Assembly: GCA_029260635.1 (NCBI GenBank)
Contig: JAJDCW010000094.1
Coordinates: forward strand, 1-40,537
Origin: Phycisphaeraceae bacterium
GTDB lineage: Bacteria; Planctomycetota; Phycisphaerae; Phycisphaerales; Phycisphaeraceae
Direction: 5' to 3'
Length of the DNA: 40,537 nt
Below the pieces are notes generated by a model. That model did no database searches. It was not told the DNA's origin and saw only the letters and a list, made by a program, of their open reading frames with translations. Positions 9,976-19,732 of the stretch are shown here, in pieces. A program made the translations under genes and the position numbers. Numbering within the stretch: position 1 is the stretch's first letter; the number at the start of each line of letters is the position of its first letter.

Positions 9976-10728
9976 TTATGTCGCGGGTTCTGCGGCGAGC
10001 ATCGGCGGTGCGAGTCGGTCTTGTTCGACGCGCAGCAGCTGTTTGCTCACCAGGTAAGTCACAAACTCGGTGTACAGGTCCATGTCGATCTGATAGAGGC
10101 GCCAAACCCGTTCGGGGTCGTGTCCGTCCACATCGCTCCGCGAGGCGGCGTACTTCACAAGCTGCTGATGCACCGCAGGGTCCGAAGCGTCGTAGAAACC
10201 GGATACGACGCTGACCGGTCGGCGGGGTTGGTTCACCTGCTCGGGCGGGGTGATGTCATCGGTCCCGGCCCGGACCAGGTCCCGGAGGTTGGTCGCGTGG
10301 GCACTCTGCCGTTGCGGGTCGAAATACAACTCGATGGCGATCCCCAGCTTCGGCGGGTCATAGGGGTCATACGCCGTAAGCGTCCCGACGACTAACGCAT
10401 CGACACCCAGCACGCTCCGCAGTTGGGCGACATCCGCGGCATCGGAGACACCGGGCATCTCAAGGGACTGCATCGCCGCGAGCACGCGGTTGACCGGAAC
10501 GGTGTCCAACCCCATGACGGTCTCCAGCCGTTGGGCGAGTTGGTCGGCGGCCTTGAGCCCGTCGGCATGCAGGCTGCCGGACTCGTTACGCAAAGGCACG
10601 ACCGCCCAGACCTGACGATCCCCGTAGGGGGCCGAGAGACGCTGGGGCTTTTTGGCACCTCGGTAGGTACAGCCGGCGGTCATTACCACCAGCAGCACTA
10701 CCATCCACATGGCCTGTTCACTTTTCAT
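9976..10728 (-). CDS. Lipoprotein, hypothetical
   Basis: Lipobox-like MTAGC after a hydrophobic signal; VWAVVPLRNESG and LGVDALVVGTLTAYDPYDPPKLGI resemble outer-membrane assembly lipoproteins (inference). Confidence 0.75.
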   Translation of the reverse strand: MKSEQAMWMVVLLVVMTAGCTYRGAKKPQRLSAPYGDRQVWAVVPLRNESGSLHADGLKAADQLAQRLETVMGLDTVPVNRVLAAMQSLEMPGVSDAADVAQLRSVLGVDALVVGTLTAYDPYDPPKLGIAIELYFDPQRQSAHATNLRDLVRAGTDDITPPEQVNQPRRPVSVVSGFYDASDPAVHQQLVKYAASRSDVDGHDPERVWRLYQIDMDLYTEFVTYLVSKQLLRVEQDRLAPPMLAAEPAT

Positions 10729-10841
10729 GGCGTCCTGCCAGGGTTTATCCGGTCAGCCTCCGCTGCCGGTGTCTGTCGTGTCATCTCGGCCCGCGGCGCT
10801 GGACAATCCAGGCAGGCGGGTCGGCCGACGTGTGTCGGTCC

Positions 10842-12179
10842 TTATTCGGTCGGCACCATGGCCTCGGTTCCTTCACTCTCTGCGCCAGGAATATCGGGCG
10901 TGCCCTGCGCCAGGTAGGGCTCGACGGGCTGAGCCGCCAGCTTCTGAGCGCGGTTCGGGGCGATCGACCAGACGTTTTCCATCCCCAGGCCGGACCGGTC
11001 TGAGGTGAAATAGATCGTGCCGTCGCCCGCCCAGTTGGGCTGGATGTTGGCGAATCGGCCCATCGTCAGGCGGACGCGGTTGGTCCCATTGGTGTTCACC
11101 AGCCAGAGGTCGGCGTGCAGCGGGCCATCCGAGCCGTCGGCGTCGGGGTCGATGACCGTGCAGAAGACGACCTGCTTGCCGTCGGGGCTCCAGTCGGGGG
11201 TGATCGCGGCGGCGTTGGAACTGGCGGCGATCTCGGTGGGGTACATCGGCTCGCCGTTGACCAGGTCGATCGTCCAGATGCTGAACCATCGCGTGCCGCG
11301 TTGGCGGGAGCGCTGGAAGACGATCTTGTCCTGGGTGGGCGACCAGACCGGGAACAGGCCGTGGCCGATGTATCGCTTGGTGGCGGGGTTGTTCAGGTCG
11401 ATGATGACCATCTCCCACTGGCCGGACTGCGTACCGAACGTGCTGTAGATCAGTTGTTGGCCGTCACGGGAGAAGCTGGGGTAGAAGTCATCGGTGGCGT
11501 CCCGGGTGACCTGCACCGGCTGGCCGCCTTCGGTGTCCATGATGTAGATGTCCCAGTTGCCCGCCCGGTCGGAGGCAAACGCGACCCGCGAGCCGTCGGG
11601 GCTGAACGTGGGCATAACCTCGTTGGCCGGGTCGTCGGTAAGCTGACGCAGGGCCATCCCGTTCACGGACTTGATGTAGAGGTCAGATTTTTCGCGGTGG
11701 CGGGTCGAGGCGTAGACCAGCATTTGGCCGGTCGGGTCGATATCCGGGTCGAAGTCGGCCCCCTCGGTGGTGAAAGTCACCTGCCGGAGGTTGTTGATGC
11801 CGTCCAGCGGGCTGGTGCGTGGCTGCTTGTCGGTCTGGACCTGGCCGTATAGCCCCATAGTCCCGATCGATCGCTTGGCGACGTTGTGGGTGTATTCAGG
11901 CCGGGTCGCGCCGGCGAAACCCGGGCGGGGGACGGGGCCAGTCTCGATTGTCTGCCCACCGGCCTGGAAATCCACCGGGCCGGTGCGTTTGTCGGCGAGT
12001 TTCTTGGCCTCAGCGGCCTCGGCTCGATCCTGCTTGGCACGCTCATAAGCCAGCACGGCCTCGCGGTCCTGAGTTTTCAGGCCGTAGCCCCCATTGTAAT
12101 ACTGGCTGCAGCCCGGGTTTGTGAATAAAAGCAGGGCGAAGGTGGTTAGCGTTAGTATGCTTCTCAGCGTCATGACCAA
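10842..12179 (-). CDS. TolB/PD40-like beta-propeller lipoprotein
   Basis: Signal with NPGC lipobox-like end; repeated PD40 motifs FSPDGSRVAFASDRAGNWDIYIMD, FSRDGQQLIYSTF, WSPDGKQVVFCTV. Confidence 0.85.
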   Translation of the reverse strand: MVMTLRSILTLTTFALLLFTNPGCSQYYNGGYGLKTQDREAVLAYERAKQDRAEAAEAKKLADKRTGPVDFQAGGQTIETGPVPRPGFAGATRPEYTHNVAKRSIGTMGLYGQVQTDKQPRTSPLDGINNLRQVTFTTEGADFDPDIDPTGQMLVYASTRHREKSDLYIKSVNGMALRQLTDDPANEVMPTFSPDGSRVAFASDRAGNWDIYIMDTEGGQPVQVTRDATDDFYPSFSRDGQQLIYSTFGTQSGQWEMVIIDLNNPATKRYIGHGLFPVWSPTQDKIVFQRSRQRGTRWFSIWTIDLVNGEPMYPTEIAASSNAAAITPDWSPDGKQVVFCTVIDPDADGSDGPLHADLWLVNTNGTNRVRLTMGRFANIQPNWAGDGTIYFTSDRSGLGMENVWSIAPNRAQKLAAQPVEPYLAQGTPDIPGAESEGTEAMVPTE

Positions 12180-12473
12180 CCTTTTATTACAGACTCAAAA
12201 ACGTCGTCCGACGTATGCCGTTATCGGGTCGGCGGGTCGCGTCGGCTTAAACGCAGTCGGCCAGTAGATTTATCGGACGGCCAAGCCGTCGGGCTTGAAG
12301 CGGAGGCGTGACCGAATAATCAGCCGTATTTCAGACAATGGATCGAGGGAGACATGGTCAATCTGAGGGCAGATAGATAGGATGAAGCCTCAGACCCGTC
12401 TGTTATAAGGACGATCAGCCTCCACGGGGGCCTTGGCAAGGTCCGGTAACTCAATGAATAAGACAAAAACCCG

Positions 12474-14096
12474 ATGACCGAATGGATTTCACCGCTGATA
12501 TTGTCCGCCTGGATCGACCCGCAGATTTTGCGCTGGCCGGTCACGGGGGTGTACTTGGCGCTGATGGTCATCATCGGGACCTACGGCCTGCACCGGTACT
12601 GGCTGGTCTATCTGTATAGTCGCCACCGCCGGGTCAGGCCCCGGCCCGAGCGTCGGTATGAACAGTTGCCCCGGGTCACGGTCCAGCTGCCGATCTTTAA
12701 TGAAGGCGCGGTCATCCACCGGATCATCGACGCGGCCTGCGCGATCGACTACCCCACGGAACTTCTGCAAGTGCAGGTCGTGGACGACTCGACCGATGAA
12801 TCCGCGACGATGGCCGAACGGCGAGTCGCTTACTGGGCCAACCAGGGCGTCGATATCCAATACCTCCACCGCACCGACCGCACGGGCTTCAAGGCAGGGG
12901 CGCTCCAGGCGGCCAATTCCTCGGCGACCGGCGAACTCATCGCGATTTTCGACGCGGACTTCATCCCCCCCACCGCTTTCCTGAAACGCACCGTCCACTA
13001 CTTCACCGACCCGACGCTCGGGATGGTGCAGACACGCTGGGCGCACATCAACCGCAACGACTCGATCTTGACACGCGGGCAGGCGATCTTCCTGGACGGG
13101 CACTTTGTGATCGAACACACCGCGCGCAACCGCTCAGGCGCGTGGATCAACTTCAACGGGACCGCCGGCCTCTGGCGACGCGAAGCGATCGAGTCCGCCG
13201 GCGGCTGGCAACACGACACGCTGACCGAGGATGTCGACCTTTCCTACCGGGCTCAACTGGCGGGCTGGCGTTTCCTGTTCCTGCCCTGGGTGCAGTGCCC
13301 GGCAGAACTGCCGCCGGAGATCAACGCCTTCAAGAGCCAGCAGCACCGCTGGACCAAGGGCTCGATCCAGACCGCGATCAAGCTGCTGCCGACGGTGTTC
13401 CGCGCGAAGGTGCCCTGGAAAGTGAAAAGCGAGGCGTTCTTCCACCTGACCAGCCCGATGGTGTACCTGTACGTCACGCTGTTCGCTGCGCTGTTCTACC
13501 CGGCGATCTCGATGAACATCAAGCCGTTCGGCCGGGGCGCGTGGTACGGCGAACTCGCGGGCATGAGCCTGTTCATCCTCGGCACGATTTCCGCGGCGAT
13601 CTTCTACATCGCCAGCCAACGCGCCCAGAAACGCAGCGCCCTGCTCACCCTGATCCAAGTGCCCGCGCTGATGGCCATCGGGATCGGGATCGCGCTGAAC
13701 AACGCGATCGCCTGCCTCGAAGCCTTGTTCGGCCACGAGAGCCCGTTCATCCGCACGCCCAAGTACAACACGTCCGCCGACAACGGCGAACTGCCCGGGA
13801 TGACCGAACCGCTTGCCAAGGGCGCAGCACAATCACACGTCGAGAAGCACAGCAAGAAAGTCTCGCGCGTCATCCCGATCCCCTCGATGAAGCGGTCGGT
13901 CTGCCTGCTCGAACTTGGGATGGGTGCCTACATGCTCGCCTGCATCGGGCTGTCCCTGACGGCGGACCACCGGACGATCAGCCTGCCGTTCCTGACCCTG
14001 TTCGCATCCGGGTATCTGTATGTCGGTGGCTCCAGCCTCTGGGTACACCTGCGCGTGTTCCTGGAGAGCCGGAAACCCCTGCCGCAGCCGGCGTAG
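12474..14096 (+). CDS. GT2 processive glycosyltransferase, CslA/BcsA-like
   Basis: VTVQLPIFNEGAVIHRIIDA, QVVDDSTDES, AIFDADFIPP, TEDVDLSYRAQLAGW, QQHRWTKGS, plus flanking TM helices. Confidence 0.9.
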   Translation: MTEWISPLILSAWIDPQILRWPVTGVYLALMVIIGTYGLHRYWLVYLYSRHRRVRPRPERRYEQLPRVTVQLPIFNEGAVIHRIIDAACAIDYPTELLQVQVVDDSTDESATMAERRVAYWANQGVDIQYLHRTDRTGFKAGALQAANSSATGELIAIFDADFIPPTAFLKRTVHYFTDPTLGMVQTRWAHINRNDSILTRGQAIFLDGHFVIEHTARNRSGAWINFNGTAGLWRREAIESAGGWQHDTLTEDVDLSYRAQLAGWRFLFLPWVQCPAELPPEINAFKSQQHRWTKGSIQTAIKLLPTVFRAKVPWKVKSEAFFHLTSPMVYLYVTLFAALFYPAISMNIKPFGRGAWYGELAGMSLFILGTISAAIFYIASQRAQKRSALLTLIQVPALMAIGIGIALNNAIACLEALFGHESPFIRTPKYNTSADNGELPGMTEPLAKGAAQSHVEKHSKKVSRVIPIPSMKRSVCLLELGMGAYMLACIGLSLTADHRTISLPFLTLFASGYLYVGGSSLWVHLRVFLESRKPLPQPA

Positions 14097-14164
14097 CCAC
14101 ATTTGAAACAGATAGGCTGTATAGACCCAGTTCCGGGGGCTGATCTGCCGATACCTTAGATATC

Positions 14165-15415
14165 ATGCGAAGCGGGTTGCCCCCCGAAATCGATGTCATT
14201 ACCACGCCCCGGGGTGAGCGGTACGTGATGCCGACACGCCGGGTCGGGTGCCTGCGGGTCGCGGCGGTCCCGATGCTGCTGATCGGGCTGGTCTTCCTGT
14301 TCGTGGGGTGCTACACGTCGGTGGTTGAAGGCGGTCTTTGGCACTGGGCCAACGGGACCACGGGCAAACCGGTGGACCTCTATAATATCGCGTTCGGCCT
14401 GCCTTTCATCGCTATCGGGTACGGCATGCTCTACCTGGGCGCGATGATGCTCGGCGGGCGGAGCGTCATCGAACTGCGGGACGAAACACTGATCGCGACC
14501 CAACGCAGCGGCCCGTTCCGTTGGCGGAGGAAGATCCCGCTTAGCGAGGTCGCCAGACTCCAGATCAAGTCATCCAACATCGAAGAGGCCACGGTCGCGA
14601 TCGGGGCGGCGATGAGCGCACTGAATGTCGTGAGGCCCGACGGCGGGTTGTACAGCCTGGCCTGGGGGTACCCCAAACCGATGCTGCGTGCGTTGGCGGA
14701 CGACCTTTCTGCCAAATTTAAGTCGGCCGGGGGCGCTCGACTTGTGAACGACTCACCCGGCGGCGGGGGCATCGAAGTAGAAGTAACAACGCTCGGCGCG
14801 GACCGGCTGGCCGACAAGATCAAACAAGCCCGGGGCGACGCCGACGACCCCGGCGAGCAAGTGGTCCCCCAGAAACCGACCGGCAGCGAGGTCCGGGTCG
14901 AGCCACGCGACGACGGGGTCACGATCATCGTCCCACCCGTCGGGATGCGCAAAGGCGGCAAGGGGATGTTCGGGTTCTCGATCGTGTGGAATGGGTTCAT
15001 GCTGATCGTCACGACCGCGTTTTTCTTCGGCGGTAACAAGAGCGTTCAGGACCTGCTGATTATTCTCGGTGTGTTGGGTTTATTCTGGGTCGTCGGCATC
15101 TGGATGCTGGTCGCGACGATCAACGCAGGGCGGCGCACCGCGATCCTGGACGTGGTCGGCGACACGTTACTGATCACCCGGCAGAATATCTTCGGGACGA
15201 AGCAGCAGGAGATCACGCGCGACAACATCAAGTCGATCTGCCGGGATAAGAGCGGGGTCGAGGTCAACGACGAGCCGATCCTGAACCTTCAGATCCGGCT
15301 ACACGAGGGGAAGAAAATTTCGATGTTCAGCCAACTGGCGGATAACGAGCTGAGCTGGCTGGCGGCGGTGCTGCGTGAGGCGTTAGGTCTCAACGACAAC
15401 GAGCCGAGGCCGTGA
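14165..15415 (+). CDS. Membrane protein with duplicated 2TM + PH-like module
   Basis: Two similar halves: TM pair followed by GRSVIELRDETLIATQRSG and GRRTAILDVVGDTLLITRQNIFGTKQQEI. Confidence 0.75.
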   Translation: MRSGLPPEIDVITTPRGERYVMPTRRVGCLRVAAVPMLLIGLVFLFVGCYTSVVEGGLWHWANGTTGKPVDLYNIAFGLPFIAIGYGMLYLGAMMLGGRSVIELRDETLIATQRSGPFRWRRKIPLSEVARLQIKSSNIEEATVAIGAAMSALNVVRPDGGLYSLAWGYPKPMLRALADDLSAKFKSAGGARLVNDSPGGGGIEVEVTTLGADRLADKIKQARGDADDPGEQVVPQKPTGSEVRVEPRDDGVTIIVPPVGMRKGGKGMFGFSIVWNGFMLIVTTAFFFGGNKSVQDLLIILGVLGLFWVVGIWMLVATINAGRRTAILDVVGDTLLITRQNIFGTKQQEITRDNIKSICRDKSGVEVNDEPILNLQIRLHEGKKISMFSQLADNELSWLAAVLREALGLNDNEPRP

Positions 15416-15447
15416 GGCGTTGGGTCTTCGCGACAACGAGCCGGGGC
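15374..15447 (+). repeat. 37-bp imperfect tandem repeat across the 3' end of the 14165 gene
   Basis: CGTGAGGCGTTAGGTCTCAACGACAACGAGCCGAGGC(C) and CGTGAGGCGTTGGGTCTTCGCGACAACGAGCCGGGGC(C); partial third CGTGAGGC at 15448. Confidence 0.85.
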
Positions 15448-15471
15448 CGTGAGGCTTCGGGATGGTATTGA

Positions 15472-15491
15472 CCGTGGCCTTACGGCCACGG
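15472..15491. terminator. Hairpin between convergent genes (14165+ and argS-)
   Basis: CCGTGGCC-TTAC-GGCCACGG perfect 8-bp stem, without a strong T tract. Confidence 0.55.
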
Positions 15492-15511
15492 CTCGTTTAG
15501 CGGCTTGTGAT

Positions 15512-17257
15512 TCACATCCGTTCGACGGTGTCGATGCCCAGCAGCCCAAGGCCCTGCTTTAGGGTGCGTGCGACCAAGTCGCACAGCGCCAGCCGGCTGT
15601 CACGGCGGGCGTCTGAGTCGGCGGCCAGCACCGGGCACTTCTCGTAGAACTTGTGGAACGACGACGCCAGCTCGTAAAGGTAGGTACACAGCCGGTGCGG
15701 TTCCAGGCTGTCGGCGACAGACTGAATGATGCGAGGCAGTTGTAGGAGTTGCAACGCCAGCGCCCGCTCGGCGGCCTGTTCGAGTTTGATCTCTCTCCCG
15801 GAAAGCGACGAGGGTTCGACCTCGCCCTTACGGAAGATCGAGCGGATACGCACGTAGGCGTTCTGGAGGTAGGGCGCGGTGTTGCCCTCCAGCGCGAGCA
15901 TCCGGTCCCAGTCGAAGACGTAGTCCTTGATGCGGTCGTTGCTGAGGTCGAAGTACTTGACCGCCCCGACGCCGACGACGCGGGCGATGGCGTCTCGCTC
16001 CTCGGAGGGCAGCTCGGGGGCTTTTTCCGCGATGACTTTGCCGGCCCGATCGACGGCCTCGTCCAGGACGTCGGCGAGCTTCACGGTACCCCCCTCGCGT
16101 GTCTTAAAAGGCTTGCGGTCTGCACCCATGATGGTCCCGAAACCGACATGGACCAGCTCCGCCCCATCCTTTAGCCAGCCCACATCTTCCGCCACCTTGA
16201 AGAACTGACGGAAGTGGTCTTTCTGTCTGGAGTCGACGACGTAGACGACCCGGTCGGCCTTGAGGTCTGCGACCCGGTAGTGAACCGCGGCCAGGTCGGT
16301 CGCGGGGTAGCCAAAGCCGCCATCCGATTTCTGGATGGCCATGGGGAGCGGCTCGCCTTCTTTATTAAAGAAGCCGTCCACGTACACGACTTTCGCGCCT
16401 TTAAGGTCGCGAATCATGCCCGCTCCTTCGATCGCCTCGACGACACCCGACAGCCGGTCGTTATAAAAACTCTCGGGCTTGAGGTGGTCGTCGGTGAGTT
16501 GGACGCCGAGGCTGCTGAAGACCTGATTCATGTGACGGATCGACTCGACGATCAGCATCTCCCAGATCTTGCGTGCCTGGGGCTCGCCGGACTGTAGATC
16601 GACCACACGCTTACGCGCTCTCTCTGCGAAAGCGGGGTCGTTATCGTCTCTGACCTTGGCTTGCTGATACAAAACATTCAGGTCGCTGATGCTCGAATCG
16701 GTAGAGTCGGCCCAGCCGGTTTCGATCAGGTGCTCGAGTAGCAGGCCGAATTGCGTGCCCCAGTCGCCGATGTGGTTGTGCCGGATGACGTCCTGACCCT
16801 GAAATTCCAGGACCCGCGCGATGGCGTCGCCGATGATGGTGGACCGCAGGTGCCCGATGTGCATCTCTTTGGCAAGGTTCGGGCTGGCGTAATCCACGAC
16901 CACCTTCGCCGGCGGGTCGGATTTCGCGACACCGAGCCGATCAGACCGGAACATCGATCCGAGCTGAGTCGCCAGTAGGTCCGGGTTGAGCGTTAGGTTG
17001 ATAAACCCTGGGCCGGCGACCTCGGCATCGGTAATGGCGTCGCCCAGTGTGAGCTTTTCTTTGATGGCGTCGGCGATGTCGCGTGGCTTCTGGCCCAGGC
17101 GTTTGGCCAGGCCCATCGCGAGGTTGGCCTGGTAGTCCCCGAACCTGGGGCTGGTGGCCTGGCGCAGGATGGGATCGGCGTCGGCAAACTCGCTGCCGAA
17201 CGCGCTGGCGACCGCTTCGCTGAGCAGCCCTTCGAGGATGGACTGGATATCGGGCAT
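15512..17257 (-). CDS. argS: Arginyl-tRNA synthetase
   Basis: DYASPNLAKEMHIGHLRSTIIGDAIARVLEFQGQDVIRHNHIGDWGTQFG (HIGH); C-terminal DALR-like end LLGIDTVERM. Start set at MPDIQSILEGL. Confidence 0.97.
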   Translation of the reverse strand: MPDIQSILEGLLSEAVASAFGSEFADADPILRQATSPRFGDYQANLAMGLAKRLGQKPRDIADAIKEKLTLGDAITDAEVAGPGFINLTLNPDLLATQLGSMFRSDRLGVAKSDPPAKVVVDYASPNLAKEMHIGHLRSTIIGDAIARVLEFQGQDVIRHNHIGDWGTQFGLLLEHLIETGWADSTDSSISDLNVLYQQAKVRDDNDPAFAERARKRVVDLQSGEPQARKIWEMLIVESIRHMNQVFSSLGVQLTDDHLKPESFYNDRLSGVVEAIEGAGMIRDLKGAKVVYVDGFFNKEGEPLPMAIQKSDGGFGYPATDLAAVHYRVADLKADRVVYVVDSRQKDHFRQFFKVAEDVGWLKDGAELVHVGFGTIMGADRKPFKTREGGTVKLADVLDEAVDRAGKVIAEKAPELPSEERDAIARVVGVGAVKYFDLSNDRIKDYVFDWDRMLALEGNTAPYLQNAYVRIRSIFRKGEVEPSSLSGREIKLEQAAERALALQLLQLPRIIQSVADSLEPHRLCTYLYELASSFHKFYEKCPVLAADSDARRDSRLALCDLVARTLKQGLGLLGIDTVERM

Positions 17258-17412
17258 GGGGGCGATAGGGTCAGCGACCTTGGGCGTTAAGTCAAGTACG
17301 GGACGGGTTTGGGAACGAAGTATGCCGGTGACGGTGATATGCGAGAATCTACGATCCGCCGCTAAACGGGGGAACACGGGTCATGTTTGACAAGATTAGT
17401 AGATAAAAAAAT

Positions 17413-17446
17413 CCCACGGAAGACCGCGGGCGCGGCCAGGCGTGGG
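17413..17446 (-). terminator. Rho-independent terminator downstream of fliA
   Basis: Minus strand CCCACG...CGTGGGATTTTTTT (stem arms 17413-17418 and 17441-17446). Confidence 0.65.
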
Positions 17447-17478
17447 TATTTGTGGGTCAAAGTTGTAGGCCTGTACTT

Positions 17479-18291
17479 TTAGAGCGCTTCCTGCTGTAAG
17501 TCGGAGCCGCGGTGCTGGAGTTGGGCCTTGAGGCGGGCGAGGATTGAGCTGTGCATCTGGCTGACGCGGGACTCGGAGAGGTCCAGCGTCACACCGATCT
17601 CTTTCATGGTCATCTCTTCGTAGTAGTAGAGGATGACGATGAGGCGTTCGGCGCGGCTCAGGCCTTTGGTGATCAGGTCCTTGAGGTCGCGCTTCTGAAC
17701 GACCTTGAACGGGTTGACCTGCTTGGCGTCTTTGAGGACGTCGATCTCGCGAACGTCTTTATTGGAGTCGGTCTCGAACCACTTGCGTGAAAGCGAGACA
17801 ACACCCACAGCACCGGCATCTTTACGGATCTTGGCGTACTCGTCCTGGTCGACGCCCATCTTCTCACACAACTCGTCGTCGGTTGGCTTGCGGCCGAGTT
17901 GCATCTGTAAAGAACGTCGGGCCTGCTCGACCAGGCTGGATCGGCTACGGACAAGACGAGGAACCCAGTCCATCGAGCGCAGCTCGTCGAGGATCGCGCC
18001 GCGGATACGCGGGGCGCAGTAGGTTTCGAACTTGACCCCACGCTCCAGGTCGAACGCGTCGATGGCGTCCATCAGCCCGAAGATTCCGGCGCTCATCAGG
18101 TCGTCGATGTCGACCTCGTCGGGCAGCTTGGAGTAGATACGCTCGGCGTTGTACTTCACCAGGTGCAGGTAGTTCTCCATGAGTTGGTTGCGCAGCTGCT
18201 CGGAGCCGGTCTTCTTGTACTCGGGCCAGACCTCCATGATGGGGTTGGCGCCCGCGGGGGCTGTCTTGACTGCTTGCCTGGTTTTCGCCAT
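17479..18291 (-). CDS. fliA: RNA polymerase sigma factor, FliA/WhiG family
   Basis: HLVKYNAERIYSKLPDEVDIDDLMSAGIFGLMDAIDAFD, FETYCAPRIRGAILDELRSMDWVPR, ERLIVILYYYEEMTMKEIGVTLDLSESRVSQMHSSILARLK. Confidence 0.95.
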   Translation of the reverse strand: MAKTRQAVKTAPAGANPIMEVWPEYKKTGSEQLRNQLMENYLHLVKYNAERIYSKLPDEVDIDDLMSAGIFGLMDAIDAFDLERGVKFETYCAPRIRGAILDELRSMDWVPRLVRSRSSLVEQARRSLQMQLGRKPTDDELCEKMGVDQDEYAKIRKDAGAVGVVSLSRKWFETDSNKDVREIDVLKDAKQVNPFKVVQKRDLKDLITKGLSRAERLIVILYYYEEMTMKEIGVTLDLSESRVSQMHSSILARLKAQLQHRGSDLQQEAL

Positions 18292-18430
18292 GGCCTACTC
18301 CTTGACCGGCTCAACGCTTTTGTGCGAATCCGTTCGCGGCGTCGGGGATTAATCGAAACGGGTAAGTTTATACCATACCGTCACAGCCCCGCTCGTGGTG
18401 CTTGTAGTGACGGCCACGCCTCATGCGCGA

Positions 18431-18700
18431 TTAAGTATCGGGTACGGGTTCTTCGGGGATCGGGTGCTGTTCTTTGTATTGCTTGATGTGATCGAGGATC
18501 GCCCACTGAGCGACCGCGCCGACCAGCCGACCGATGAACCAGCAGACGATCATGACGCAGATCGATCTAAACAAGATAGTGGATGTGCTGTTGCCCGCGC
18601 CGATCCCGACAACGATGGCGGCGGCAAAACTCAGAAGCGCGAAACAGGTTGCGATCACACGTGCGGGGATGGTTGAGCACTCCTTGCTCGATCGGGTCAT
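18431..18700 (-). CDS. Small two-TM protein, hypothetical
   Basis: 89 aa with ARVIATCFALLSFAAAIVVGIGAG and FRSICVMIVCWFIGRLVGAVAQW; lies between flhG and fliA on the same strand. Confidence 0.65.
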   Translation of the reverse strand: MTRSSKECSTIPARVIATCFALLSFAAAIVVGIGAGNSTSTILFRSICVMIVCWFIGRLVGAVAQWAILDHIKQYKEQHPIPEEPVPDT

Positions 18701-18814
18701 TCCGTTGACCAGCTAATATAGCCGATCGCGCGCGCCTGTGAAGGGGTAAAACGGCGAGACGGGAAAAAAAATAAAAACTAATGAAAATACCGGGTCGGCA
18801 AAAACTGCGCGGTA

Positions 18815-19732
18815 CTACCCGACGAGCCAGGCCGCCATGCGCCGAAGCAGCCCGTGGTCACGCGGCGTGGCGGCGTGCCGATCGATGCGGTGTGCCAGCC
18901 GGTGCATGCAGACGCTCGCAGGGCTGGTCGGGTGTTCCAGAACGAAGGGCTGACGCCGACGGACGGCGTGCGGGACGCGCGTGTCGGACAGGATATGCCC
19001 GGCGTAGCTCGGCGTGATGCCCAAAAACTTGTCGCAGACACCCGACACCCGGTCGTAAACAGCGCGGGCCTCGCGTTCGTCGCGAACCATGTTCACCAGC
19101 AGCCTGATATCCAGCCCGTCGCCCTGCTTGCAGACGGTTTTGATAACGGCATAGGCGTCGGTGATGGCGGTCGGCTCGGGGGTGGTGACCACAAGGATTT
19201 GATCGGCGGCGATTAGGAAGCCCAAGACGTTGGGGCCGACACCCGCGCCGGTATCTATCAGGATAAGGTCGGCTTCCTCTTCAAGAGACCGCATCTGGTC
19301 CATCAGGCGGGCGCGCTCAAACTCGCTGAGCGCGGCCATCTGAGACAGGCCGGAGGCACCGGCGATGAGTCGGAATCCGCCCGGCGCTTCGACCAGCGCG
19401 TCCTGGAGTGAACACCGTCCAGCGACGACATGCGAGAGGTTCCGCTGGGGGTTGATATTGCAGACAACGTCCGCGTTGGCGGTGCCCAGGTCGGCGTCCA
19501 GGAGGATGACATCTCGGCCCATCTGTGAAAGTTGCACCGCCAGGTTGACCGAAACGGAGGTCTTGCCGACCCCCCCCTTGCCGCTGGTCACGGCGAGGGT
19601 GGTAGCGCGCGATGGTGCCGAGACGGACCTCTCCGCATGGGTGTGTTCCTGATAGGCCCGGTCTTCGGCGACCAGTTCCCTCAGCGCTTCGGCTTGGTCA
19701 GCTATCACTTTTCTCTCCCACCATTTGTCCAA
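18815..19732 (-). CDS. flhG: MinD-like ATPase FlhG (FleN)
   Basis: TLAVTSGKGGVGKTSVSVNLAVQLSQMGRDVILLDADLGTANADVV; overlaps flhF. Confidence 0.92.
   Translation of the reverse strand: MDKWWERKVIADQAEALRELVAEDRAYQEHTHAERSVSAPSRATTLAVTSGKGGVGKTSVSVNLAVQLSQMGRDVILLDADLGTANADVVCNINPQRNLSHVVAGRCSLQDALVEAPGGFRLIAGASGLSQMAALSEFERARLMDQMRSLEEEADLILIDTGAGVGPNVLGFLIAADQILVVTTPEPTAITDAYAVIKTVCKQGDGLDIRLLVNMVRDEREARAVYDRVSGVCDKFLGITPSYAGHILSDTRVPHAVRRRQPFVLEHPTSPASVCMHRLAHRIDRHAATPRDHGLLRRMAAWLVG

Noticed and set aside
12418-12473. Possible c-di-GMP riboswitch upstream of the GT2
   Set aside because: GGGGGCCTTGGCAAGGTCC can form a small hairpin but lacks the conserved GEMM core; not supportable by eye.
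13142-14143. 333-aa same-strand alternate-frame ORF inside the GT2 gene
   Set aside because: Arg/Pro/Ala-rich shadow frame; the GT2 frame carries all catalytic motifs.
18378-18413. CCGTCAC/GTGACGG inverted repeat as a terminator
   Set aside because: 7-bp stem with a 22-nt loop and no T tract; too weak to call.
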